From NCBI RefSeq assembly GCF_009377185.1, contig NZ_VJZC01000028.1:1-41055 (forward strand): a stretch of 41,055 bases of DNA. The letters run 5' to 3'. A program made the translations under genes and the position numbers. Shown one piece after another: positions 15,428-22,978 of this stretch. The notes beneath the pieces were generated by a model, which saw only the letters and a list, made by a program, of their open reading frames with translations, did not search any database and had not been told where the DNA came from. The stretch is from Streptomyces spongiae (lineage in GTDB: Bacteria > Actinomycetota > Actinomycetes > Streptomycetales > Streptomycetaceae). How positions within the stretch are numbered: the first letter of the stretch is position 1; every line of letters begins with the position of its first letter.

Positions 15428-15838
15428 GTGACCGAGTTCGCCACCTCCACCGCTCCCGCCGACGTCGTACGACGCCAGTACCTGGCCTCCGCGGCCGGTG
15501 ACCTGGAGGCCCTGCGGGCCACTCTCGCCCCCGACGTGGAGTGGACGGAGATGGCCGGCTTCCCCCTCGCCGGCACGTACCGCACCCCCGACGGTGTCAC
15601 GTCCAGCGTGATGGAGAAGCTCGGCCAGGACTGGGACGGCTGGGCCGCCCACGACGACACCTACGTCGTCGACGGCGAGAACGTCGTCGTCCTCGCCCGC
15701 TACACCGCCGTCAACAAGGCCACCGGCAAGCCGATCGACGTGCGCGTCGCCCACCACTTCGTCGTACGGGGTGGACTCATCGTCCGCTTCGAGCAGTTCG
15801 TCGACACCGCGCTCGTACGCGACGCCATGACCGTCTAG
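15428..15838 (+). CDS. SnoaL-like/NTF2-fold small protein
   Basis: 136-residue alpha+beta-barrel protein of the SnoaL/ketosteroid-isomerase superfamily. The N-terminal helix reads VVRRQYLASAAGDLEALRAT, followed by LAPDVEWTEMAGFPLAGTYR, the usual opening of SnoaL-like proteins. The C-terminus has the sheet VAHHFVVRGGLIVRFEQFVD. The GTG at 15428 starts 2 nt after the MBL-gene stop; an in-frame GTG at 15416 would overlap that stop. The tight spacing supports cotranscription. SnoaL-like folds serve as isomerases, cyclases or hydratases or have no known activity, so the reaction cannot be assigned. Confidence 0.85.
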   Translation: MTEFATSTAPADVVRRQYLASAAGDLEALRATLAPDVEWTEMAGFPLAGTYRTPDGVTSSVMEKLGQDWDGWAAHDDTYVVDGENVVVLARYTAVNKATGKPIDVRVAHHFVVRGGLIVRFEQFVDTALVRDAMTV

Positions 15839-16165
15839 ACGCACCGTCCGGTACCCGAGGACAGGAGAAGCTCGTGTCCGCGCCGGAACCGGACCGCGTC
15901 GCGAGTCGTGCGACCCGCCCTCAACCTCATGATGATCCGGTCGGAGCCATCATGATCCGACCGGTATGCGCCATCGGGCCCGGAACTCTGGAGTGCCGGG
16001 CCCGTGCTCAGTCGTCGGCTGCGCGGTGGGCCCTGGTGCTCAGCGCGCCGCCTGACCGTTTCCGTGTGTGCTTCGCGAGGTCGCTGAAGCCGACTGCTCG
16101 CCTCGACATCAGTGCCGGGGGCGGCAGCTCGGCGTCTGCGTTCCGGGCCCGCTGCGGGATCGCGT
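15839..16165. other. Convergent intergenic region (327 nt) with two inverted repeats
   Basis: It separates the SnoaL-like gene from the convergent cellulase-like gene. CCGGTCGG (15937-15944) and CCGACCGG (15957-15964) form one inverted repeat, and a stronger hairpin follows at 15975-16004. I see no convincing gene here. Confidence 0.5.
15975..16004. terminator. Hairpin between convergent genes
   Basis: CGGGCCCGG (15975-15983) and CCGGGCCCG (15996-16004) form a perfect 9-bp stem with a 12-nt loop, placed between the two convergent genes. It could terminate transcription from either side. Confidence 0.5.
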
Positions 16166-17458
16166 TCAGCCCGCGGTGACGCGGGCGTTGACTCGCCGCA
16201 TCCAGTCCTGGTCGGTGTGCCACATGGGGTGGTGCGGGGCGGCGTTGGAGGTCAGGACGACGCCCTGGAAGCCGGCCGCGAGGCAGCGGTCGACGACGAA
16301 CTCCGCGATGTCCTTGCCGACGGTGTCCTCCTCGAAGCGTGTCAGGAGAGGCGTGTACCCCACGACGCCTTCGCCGAGGACGGCGGGGATGCCGCGCACG
16401 CGGGCGTACTCGGCGACGGAGTCGACCCATCCGGCCAGCGTGTCCCGCATGGCCTGCCGGTGCGTCGGATAGTTCTCGTAGAGCCACAGGTCCCAGCGGT
16501 CGGGGTCCACCCAGTCGTGCGCGTAGAACAGTTCGCGCGGGATGCCCGTGGCGGCCAGGCGCCACGGTTCGTCCGGCTGGTAGTCGGCGAAGGCGGGCGC
16601 GTCGGGGCGCAGCATGGCGGCCAGTTCGGGGGTCGGCCAGGAGGTGGTCTCGGGCGCCGCTTCGGTGCCGTGGCCGAGCCCGACGGCCTCGTAGAGGGCG
16701 CCGAGGACGCCGTAGACGTAGAAGTGGAAGTGGGCGATCTGGGCCTGCTCGGGCAGGTCGTCGAGTTCGCCGGGCCAGGGCTCTCCCAGCGAGTAGGTCA
16801 CGGGGACGGCGGGGTGGCGGGCCTGCAGCAGTTTCACGGCGCGTTCGAGGGGGTCGCGCAGCCGGGCGTAGTGGCCGGCGGTGCCGTCGGCCGGTACCAA
16901 GGAGCAGTTGTCGACCTCGTTGTGCACCTCGACGTAGGCGACACGGTCGGACAGCCCGCGCTCGGTGAGGAAGTCCAACAGCTCGGCGAGGGCTTCGGCC
17001 ACCGCCTCGGCGCGGTCCGGGCCCGGCACTTCGGCCAGGGCGCGATGCCAGGCGTCGGTGTCGGCGAAGCTGGGGGACTGCTGGTACTCCCACGAGGAGA
17101 CGATCACCTTGCAGTTGTGCCGGGCGGCCGCCTCGAACAGCTCGACGAGCCGTCGGCGGCCGTCCAGCGGGTAGCCGCCACGGACGTCGTACCAGCGGGT
17201 GCGCTGTCCGAACTGCTCGCCCAGGCCCCGGACCTGGAGGGATTCCGGGTCGGGGACGCGTCCGGAGAACAGCAGGAAGGGCATGGCACAGATCCGCACG
17301 GTGTTGAAGCCCCGCTCCACCGTCTCGGCGAAGGCGCGGTCGAGGTCGGCGAAGGGCTCACCGGGTCCGGCCTGTGTGTACCAGCTGAAGTCCCACAAGG
17401 TGATGGCCAGTCGGCCCGTGGTCTCGGGCGTCGTGGCTTGCTGCGATGCGGTGGTCAT
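16166..17458 (-). CDS. Cellulase-like clan GH-A TIM-barrel glycoside hydrolase
   Basis: 430-residue protein without a signal peptide, so probably cytosolic. It resembles the sugar-binding cellulase-like family of (beta/alpha)8 barrels. Candidate catalytic residues are E181 in VAYVEVHNEVD (acid/base, end of strand 4) and E363 in IPAVLGEGVVG (nucleophile, strand 7), the clan GH-A arrangement. ATG 17458 is chosen because MTTASQQ gives a natural N-terminus close to the first strand LAITLWDFSWY; an in-frame upstream start at 17512 would run into the regulatory palindrome. It diverges from the GH2 gene across a shared AT-rich operator and so probably belongs to the galactoside regulon. Substrate is unknown; a galactoside or short oligosaccharide imported by the neighbouring ABC system is likely. 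Confidence 0.82.
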   Translation of the reverse strand: MTTASQQATTPETTGRLAITLWDFSWYTQAGPGEPFADLDRAFAETVERGFNTVRICAMPFLLFSGRVPDPESLQVRGLGEQFGQRTRWYDVRGGYPLDGRRRLVELFEAAARHNCKVIVSSWEYQQSPSFADTDAWHRALAEVPGPDRAEAVAEALAELLDFLTERGLSDRVAYVEVHNEVDNCSLVPADGTAGHYARLRDPLERAVKLLQARHPAVPVTYSLGEPWPGELDDLPEQAQIAHFHFYVYGVLGALYEAVGLGHGTEAAPETTSWPTPELAAMLRPDAPAFADYQPDEPWRLAATGIPRELFYAHDWVDPDRWDLWLYENYPTHRQAMRDTLAGWVDSVAEYARVRGIPAVLGEGVVGYTPLLTRFEEDTVGKDIAEFVVDRCLAAGFQGVVLTSNAAPHHPMWHTDQDWMRRVNARVTAG

Positions 17459-17521
17459 GAGGTCACCCGTCGTTCGTGTACGGAAGGCGCCGTCGGCGGT
17501 CGACGGCACCACGCTAGCTCA

Positions 17522-17549
17522 ATTCATTATTTATGAATAATCCTTGACG
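17522..17549 (+). promoter_or_regulatory. AT-rich operator plus -35 element of GH2 promoter
   Basis: ATTCAT-N5-ATGAAT is a perfect inverted repeat (17522-17538), followed at once by a -35-like TTGACG (17544-17549). With a 17-nt spacer CAGGCT at 17567 fits a Streptomyces -10. The segment TTATGAATAATCCTTGACG (17531-17549) recurs with 16 of 19 identical bases upstream of the GH42 gene on the other strand (25068 to 25050). The site serves the divergent cellulase-like and GH2 genes. The GntR regulator encoded at 25961 is the best candidate ligand (inference). Confidence 0.7.
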
Positions 17550-17615
17550 AGGGTGGTTGGCTTGTCCAGGCTGTGGGGCGGACGAACACGTACGTGACTC
17601 AAGGAGCCGCCCGTC

Positions 17616-19664
17616 ATGACCGAATCCATCCCTCCCTCCCGGCGCACCGTCGTCACGGCGCTGGGCGCGGCCGCCTTCGTCGCCCTGCCGGCCTGGCCGG
17701 AGACGGCGCGAGCGGCAGACGGCGCGGCCACGGCCGACGCGAACGGCCCGGTGCTCGACACCCACCCGGCCACCGAGCCCTCCGGCACCCATGTGCGTGA
17801 CGTCGGCGGCACCAACGTCGTCTTCCAGTACGGCACGGTGCTCCCGGCCTTCGACGGCTGGCGCACCCATGAGCCCACGCGCGACTACCTGTCCCTGGAC
17901 AAGCGGTGGCGCTTCCGCTTCGACCCCGCCGATCATGGGCTCGACGAGGGCTGGCAGTCCCCGCACCACGACGACCGGGGATGGGGCCGCATCGACGTCC
18001 CAGCGGCCTGGGACCTGCTGGACACGCCCGGCTTCGGCTCGGAGACCGCCCCCTTCGGCCAGGGCACGGCATTCACCGACGGCTACGCCTGGTACCGCAC
18101 CACCGTCGACGTACCCGCGTCCTGGCGTGCCCGGCACGTGCGCATCGCTTTCCTGGCCGCCGGATACAGCGCCGAGGTCTGGGTCGACGGCACGCACCTC
18201 GGCAAGCACGAAGGTGCCAACTCGCCCTTCGCGCTGCCGGCCGCGGGGGCGCTCCGGCCCGGAACGCGCCAGACGATCGCCGTGCGGGTCTTCCGTCGGG
18301 CGAGCTACACCGACTACACGGCCTCGCCTCCGCAGCCGGTCACCGACGACCACGAGATCCCGTACAAGCCCGTGGACTACTGGCCGTACGCGGGACTGAC
18401 CCGCTCGGCTTGGATCGAGGCGGTCCCGCAGGTCACCCTCGCCAAACTGCTCGTGTCCGCCGCGCGCGGGCGCCTTGAGGCACACGCGGTCATCGAGAAC
18501 CACGGGACCTCCGACTTCGACGGCCAGGTCACACTCGATCCCGGCCGGGAGAGCGGCGGCAGTCCCGTCGTGGTCCCGGCCCGGATCGCTGCCCGGTCGG
18601 CGGGCGTCGTACGGGTCGTGCTCCGCATACCCGGCGCCCCGCGATGGAGCCCGGCGTCGCCGCGCACGCTCACCGCCCGAGCCACCCTGACCGCCGGGAG
18701 GCACTCGGGCCCACGGGTGGACACGTTGTCCACCGTGTACGGCGTGCGTGAACTGACCGTCGGCGAGGCGCAGTTGAGGCTGAACGGCAGACCCCTGCTC
18801 CTAAAGGGGCTCAACTGGCACGAGGAGACGGCCGCGCACGGCAGGGCGATGACGCCGACCGAGTATGACCGCGAGCTTGGCCACATCACAGCAGTGGGCG
18901 CCAACTTCATCCGCAACTGCGTCTACAACCGGCACCCCTACGTCTACGACTGGGCGGACGCGCATGGCGTGCTGGTGATGGACGACATCGACACCATGTG
19001 GCTCAACACCGCCCAGGAGAAGCTGCAGACCGAGCGCTACGGCCTCGCCCGCGCCTTGGCCCTGACGATGGCGTGGAACCAGCACAACCACCCCTCGGTG
19101 ATCCTCTGGGGACTGCAGAACGAGTCGGAGATCGACGCCGACGGTGCCCCGGTCTACCGGGCCTGGCTCGCCGACATGAAGGCGGCGGTGAAGGCGGTCG
19201 ACCTCACCGCCCGTCCGGTGACCTGGGCGTCCAACACCAGCAACGACCCCGCCTTCGACCTCGCGGACGTGATCGGGTTCAACGAGTACTTCGGCTACTT
19301 CTACGGCAAGGACGCCGACCTCGGCCCGACGCTGGACGCGGTGCACGCGAAGTACCCCGGCAAGCCGATCCTGATCACGGAGAACGGCACCTGGTCGGTG
19401 GCCGGAACCCACGGTCCCGATACCACGCAGGGCACCGAGGAGTGGCAGGCGGCGAGCTTCACCGCGCACTGGAATCAGGTGGCCGCGCGCAGCGAGTTCG
19501 TAGCCGGGTTCACCTATTGGGTGCTCAAGGACTACAAACAGCGGGCCGGATACAACCAGGCCTACAACGGGATCTCCGTCATGGGCCTGCTCACGTTCGA
19601 CGAGGAGCGGCCCAAGCTCGTCTACGACGCGTTCCGCAAGGCAGCCCGTCCGAAGGGCAGATGA
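17616..19664 (+). CDS. Tat-exported glycoside hydrolase family 2 enzyme (beta-galactosidase/glucuronidase type)
   Basis: 682-residue secreted GH2 enzyme. PPSRRTVVTALGAAAFVALP is a twin-arginine signal with a likely cleavage after ARA near residue 33. Order of domains: jelly-roll sugar-binding domain (about 80-270), Ig-like domain (about 275-375), TIM barrel (about 385-680). Candidate catalytic residues are E503 in LWGLQNESE (acid/base) and E589 in PILITENGTW (nucleophile). AAGGAG (17601-17606) supports ATG 17616. It diverges from the cellulase-like gene and converges on the galactoside ABC operon, ending in a long shared hairpin. The locus around it suggests a beta-galactosidic substrate, but beta-glucuronidase activity cannot be excluded because the GH2 subfamilies differ in loops I cannot score by eye. 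Confidence 0.9.
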   Translation: MTESIPPSRRTVVTALGAAAFVALPAWPETARAADGAATADANGPVLDTHPATEPSGTHVRDVGGTNVVFQYGTVLPAFDGWRTHEPTRDYLSLDKRWRFRFDPADHGLDEGWQSPHHDDRGWGRIDVPAAWDLLDTPGFGSETAPFGQGTAFTDGYAWYRTTVDVPASWRARHVRIAFLAAGYSAEVWVDGTHLGKHEGANSPFALPAAGALRPGTRQTIAVRVFRRASYTDYTASPPQPVTDDHEIPYKPVDYWPYAGLTRSAWIEAVPQVTLAKLLVSAARGRLEAHAVIENHGTSDFDGQVTLDPGRESGGSPVVVPARIAARSAGVVRVVLRIPGAPRWSPASPRTLTARATLTAGRHSGPRVDTLSTVYGVRELTVGEAQLRLNGRPLLLKGLNWHEETAAHGRAMTPTEYDRELGHITAVGANFIRNCVYNRHPYVYDWADAHGVLVMDDIDTMWLNTAQEKLQTERYGLARALALTMAWNQHNHPSVILWGLQNESEIDADGAPVYRAWLADMKAAVKAVDLTARPVTWASNTSNDPAFDLADVIGFNEYFGYFYGKDADLGPTLDAVHAKYPGKPILITENGTWSVAGTHGPDTTQGTEEWQAASFTAHWNQVAARSEFVAGFTYWVLKDYKQRAGYNQAYNGISVMGLLTFDEERPKLVYDAFRKAARPKGR

Positions 19665-19680
19665 CCCTGAGGATCGACGG

Positions 19681-19725
19681 CCGGTGAGAAGGGGAGGGGC
19701 AGGCTGCCCTTCCCCTTCTCACCGG
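19681..19725. terminator. Long bidirectional hairpin between GH2 and ABC permease genes
   Basis: Arms 19681-19702 and 19704-19725 are complementary over 22 positions with a single G-T wobble. The structure lies in the 67-nt gap between convergent stop codons (19664 and 19732) and is positioned to terminate transcription from both sides. Confidence 0.85.
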
Positions 19726-19731
19726 CTTCTT

Positions 19732-20664
19732 TCAGCCCTTGACGCTGCCCTGGGTGAGGCCGGACCGCCAGAAGCGCTGGAGGACGAGCATCGCGGCGGC
19801 CAGCGGGAGGATCGACAGGAACGCGCCTCCCACGGTGAGCTGGTAGAGCTCGGGGTGCCGGTCCGCCTGGGACTGCCAGGTGGTGAGGCCCAGGGTCAGG
19901 GGGTACTTGTGGTCGTCGGAGAGCATGACCAGCGGCAGGAAGTAGTTGTTCCAGATGCCGACGAACTGGAAGAGGAATACGGTCACCAGGGCGGGCGTCA
20001 TGGTGCGCAGGACGAGGGTGTTGAAGATCCGCAGCTCGCCGGCGCCGTCGACCCGTGCCGCTTCCAGCATCTCCATGGGTACGGCCGCCTCGGCGTAGAT
20101 GCGGCACAGGTACACCCCGAACGGGCTGACCATGCTGGGGATCAGTACGGCCCAGTAGGTGTTGTTCAGGCCCACTTCGCTGAACAGCAGGTACAGGGGG
20201 AGTGCGAGCGCGGTGCTGGGCAGCAGCACACCGGCGAGCACGACCTTGAAGACCGCCTCGCGACCGCGGAAGCGGTACACGGCGAGGGCGTACCCGGCGG
20301 CACATGCCAGCAGGGTCGCCAGCGCGCCGCCGATCCCGGCGTAAAGGAAGCTGTTCCATGTCCAGTTCCAGAAGACGCCGTCGTCGTAGGAGAAGACCTG
20401 CGACAGGTTGTGCAGCCACTGCGAGTCGGAGAACCACAGCCCGAAACTGCCGAAGAGCCCCGCGCTGCTCTTGGTGGAGGCCACCACCAGCCAGTAGACG
20501 GGCAGCAGGAAGTAGAGGGCCGCGATCGTGAGCAGGGCGACCACCAGAATCCGCGAGGGTTTCGGCCTTCGGGGCGGCCGACCGTCATGGCCGGCCACGG
20601 CGGCTCGCGAGGTGCCGGTGGAGGTGTCCACCGACTTCGTCGTCTGCGGTGTGGACACGCTCAC
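19732..20664 (-). CDS. Sugar ABC transporter permease, MalG type
   Basis: 310-residue second permease of the galactoside importer. A Thr/Ser/Arg/Pro-rich cytoplasmic tail (about 35 residues) precedes the first helix ILVVALLTIAALYFLLPVYW; the EAA loop is EAARVDGAGELRIFNTLVLR. The C-terminus RSGLTQGSVKG is the usual ending of MalG-type subunits. The start is a GTG at 20664 that overlaps the preceding permease stop (GTGA). It is the last gene of the GH42-binding protein-permease-permease operon. Confidence 0.93.
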   Translation of the reverse strand: MSVSTPQTTKSVDTSTGTSRAAVAGHDGRPPRRPKPSRILVVALLTIAALYFLLPVYWLVVASTKSSAGLFGSFGLWFSDSQWLHNLSQVFSYDDGVFWNWTWNSFLYAGIGGALATLLACAAGYALAVYRFRGREAVFKVVLAGVLLPSTALALPLYLLFSEVGLNNTYWAVLIPSMVSPFGVYLCRIYAEAAVPMEMLEAARVDGAGELRIFNTLVLRTMTPALVTVFLFQFVGIWNNYFLPLVMLSDDHKYPLTLGLTTWQSQADRHPELYQLTVGGAFLSILPLAAAMLVLQRFWRSGLTQGSVKG

Positions 20665-21590
20665 CGTGCGCCCCTTTCCTTACGGTTCACCAGGCTGAGG
20701 AAGCCGAAGGACAGCACACTCGCGACCAGGGCGAGGATCACCGACTCGGCCGCGGCGAGGTAGATGTTGTTGTTGGCGAACGCCTCGTTGTAGGCGGCCA
20801 GGTTCGGCGTGTACGCACTGGTGACCGATGAGGTCAGCGGCTTGATGACCAGCGGTTCGGCGAACAGCTGCAGGGTGCCGATGATGGAGAACACGCCGGT
20901 GAGCACCAGCGCGGGCCGGGCCAGCGGCAGCTTGATCCTCACCGCCGTCTGCCAGGAGCTCGCGCCGTCGATGCGCGCGGCCTCGTACAACTCCTGCGGG
21001 ATCGACTTGAGCTGGGCGACGATCACCAGCATGTTGTAGCCGGTGAACTCCCAGATCACGATGTTGGCGATGGACCACAGCACGCCGTGGTAGCCGAGGA
21101 AGTCGGGCGCGAGCCCGATCCTGCCGAGCAGGTCGACGAGGGGACTGACACCCGGTACGTAGAGGAAGCCCCACAGGATCGACGCGATGACTCCGGGTAC
21201 GCCGTAGGGCAGGAAGTAGGCGGCGCGCAGGATGCCCGCCCAGCGCTGGGAGAGCGTGTCGAGGACCAGCGCCAGCACGGTGGCCAGCAGCAGCATCACG
21301 GGGACCTGGACGATGCCGAAGAGCAGCACCCGACCGAAGCTGCCCAGGAAGTCCGACTGCTGGAGCGCGAGGGTGTAGTTGTCGAGACCGGCGAAGCCGA
21401 TGGTGGCCGGGCCCAGGCCCAGCGGACCGGAGCGGATCGGCTTCAGCAGGCTCTCGTAGACCGCGTAGCCCAGCGGCAGGACGAACACGAACAGGAAGAG
21501 GGCGACGAAGGGAAGCAGGAATCCCCAGGCGGCGCGGTCCGGGCGAGCGGTGCCCCGACGTCCGCCCCGAGCAAGGTCGTTGCTGCTCAT
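20661..21590 (-). CDS. Sugar ABC transporter permease, MalF type
   Basis: 309-residue first permease of the galactoside importer with about six membrane segments, starting at AWGFLLPFVALFLFVFVLPLG. The EAA loop reads EAARIDGASSWQTAVRIKLP. ATG 21590 overlaps the binding-protein stop by ATGA and has GAGGAG 6 nt upstream; the longer open frame upstream encodes Arg-rich nonsense. No ATPase gene is in this operon, so a shared MsiK-like ATPase is assumed. Confidence 0.93.
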   Translation of the reverse strand: MSSNDLARGGRRGTARPDRAAWGFLLPFVALFLFVFVLPLGYAVYESLLKPIRSGPLGLGPATIGFAGLDNYTLALQQSDFLGSFGRVLLFGIVQVPVMLLLATVLALVLDTLSQRWAGILRAAYFLPYGVPGVIASILWGFLYVPGVSPLVDLLGRIGLAPDFLGYHGVLWSIANIVIWEFTGYNMLVIVAQLKSIPQELYEAARIDGASSWQTAVRIKLPLARPALVLTGVFSIIGTLQLFAEPLVIKPLTSSVTSAYTPNLAAYNEAFANNNIYLAAAESVILALVASVLSFGFLSLVNRKERGAR

Positions 21591-22936
21591 GACTGGCTCC
21601 TCGCCTTCAGGCCCTTGGCCAGCAGGTCGTCCACGGCGCGTTTCTGCGCGTCGGCCAGAGCCGAGGCGAACGTGCCCTCTCCCGCCATGGCGGCGCCGAA
21701 GGCGTCGCCGAGGTGGGCGAAGTCGGCGTCGGTGGTGGGTGACCACTTCCAGGAGGTGTCGATGGCCCGGTCGGACGCGGTGAAGACGTCGTTGTACCGC
21801 TGGCCGCCGAAGAACGGGTCGGGCTTGTCGAGTGCCGATCCTTCGAACACGCCGGTTGCGGCGGGCCAGCCGTAGCCGACGGCGATGTTGAGGTCGACGG
21901 CCTTCGGGTCGCTGTTGATCCAGTGCGCGAACTGCAGCGCCTCACGCGGGTGGCGGCTGCCCTGAAGGACCGCGGTGGAGGCTCCGCCCCAGTTGGCGGA
22001 GGCGTTCTGTCCCGCCTTCCACTGGGGGAGTGGGGCGACCCGCCACTTTCCCTTGGTGCCCGGTGCGTTGCCGCGCAGCAGGGCGTCGCCCCACTGCGGT
22101 CCGATCCAGGTGACGACCTGCCCGGTCTGCAACTGCCGGTACCAGCCGCTGGACAGGTCGGGTTCGACGAAGACGAGGTCGTCGCGGACCAATCTCTGCC
22201 AGTATTCGGCGACCTCGCGGGAGCGGTCGTCGTTCATGCCGACGATCCAGGTGTCACCCTCGGTGTGCACCCAGCGAGCCCCGCGCTGCCAGCACATCGC
22301 GGCGAACCAGGCGGGCGAGTTGGGGTTGAACGCGGACAGCCTGGCACCGTTGCCGCGGGCCTTGACCACGCGGGCGGCCTTCTCGAATTCGGCCCAGGTG
22401 GCAGGGGTTTCGATGCCCCACTTCGCGAGAAGGTCCTGGCGGTAGAAGAGTCCCATCGGGCCGGACGCCTGGGGGATGGTGTGGACCCGCCCGCCGAAGA
22501 CGCCCTGGTTCCACTGCCACGGCACGTACTTGTCGCGCAGCTCGTCGGCCCCGTAACTGCTCAGATCCGTCAGGCCGTTGACCAGCATGAAGGCGGGAAG
22601 CTCCTGGTACTCGACCTGCGCAAGGTCCGGCGGGTTCCCGGCTGTCAGGGCGGAGAACATCTTCTGGTAGCCGCCCCCGGTGCTCGCGGGGATGGTCTGC
22701 ATCTCGACGTGGATGTCGGGGTGCGTCTTGTTCCAGAGATCGACGGTCTTCTGCATCGGCACCCAGGTCCAGAAGACGAGATTCACCTTCTGGCCGGGGC
22801 GGGTGGATTCCTGCCGGGTCGTGCGGGCGGCTCCGACGGTCTGCCCGCAGCCGGTGAGGGCCGAAAGCGCGGAGACTCCAGCCGCCCCGGCACCCCATCG
22901 GAGCACTGATCTCCGTGAGGGTGGTGAGCTGTTCAT
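21587..22936 (-). CDS. Extracellular sugar-binding lipoprotein of galactoside importer
   Basis: 449-residue family 1 solute-binding protein. SRRSVLRWGAGAAGVSALSA is a twin-arginine signal followed by the lipobox LTGC near residue 30, so a Tat-dependent lipoprotein is predicted. The mature part starts VNLVFWTWVPMQKTVDLWNK, the standard first strand and helix of sugar-binding proteins. AAGGGA lies 6 nt before the ATG. It follows the intracellular GH42 gene by 42 nt, indicating that the imported ligand is a galactose-containing oligosaccharide hydrolysed inside the cell (inference from context). Confidence 0.93.
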   Translation of the reverse strand: MNSSPPSRRSVLRWGAGAAGVSALSALTGCGQTVGAARTTRQESTRPGQKVNLVFWTWVPMQKTVDLWNKTHPDIHVEMQTIPASTGGGYQKMFSALTAGNPPDLAQVEYQELPAFMLVNGLTDLSSYGADELRDKYVPWQWNQGVFGGRVHTIPQASGPMGLFYRQDLLAKWGIETPATWAEFEKAARVVKARGNGARLSAFNPNSPAWFAAMCWQRGARWVHTEGDTWIVGMNDDRSREVAEYWQRLVRDDLVFVEPDLSSGWYRQLQTGQVVTWIGPQWGDALLRGNAPGTKGKWRVAPLPQWKAGQNASANWGGASTAVLQGSRHPREALQFAHWINSDPKAVDLNIAVGYGWPAATGVFEGSALDKPDPFFGGQRYNDVFTASDRAIDTSWKWSPTTDADFAHLGDAFGAAMAGEGTFASALADAQKRAVDDLLAKGLKARSQS

Positions 22937-22978
22937 GTACGTCCCTTACATCTCTTTGTCTACGGCTCGATCGGTGGT

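Noticed and set aside
15874..16179. A 101-codon forward frame with AGGAG and GTG start after the SnoaL-like gene
   Set aside because: It runs through two inverted repeats and into the convergent gene, and the product has no protein-like pattern; kept only as a possible remnant.
16112..17536. A 474-codon forward frame opposite the cellulase-like gene
   Set aside because: Composition is Gly/Val/Arg rich with no domain, and the reverse strand encodes a clear TIM-barrel protein.
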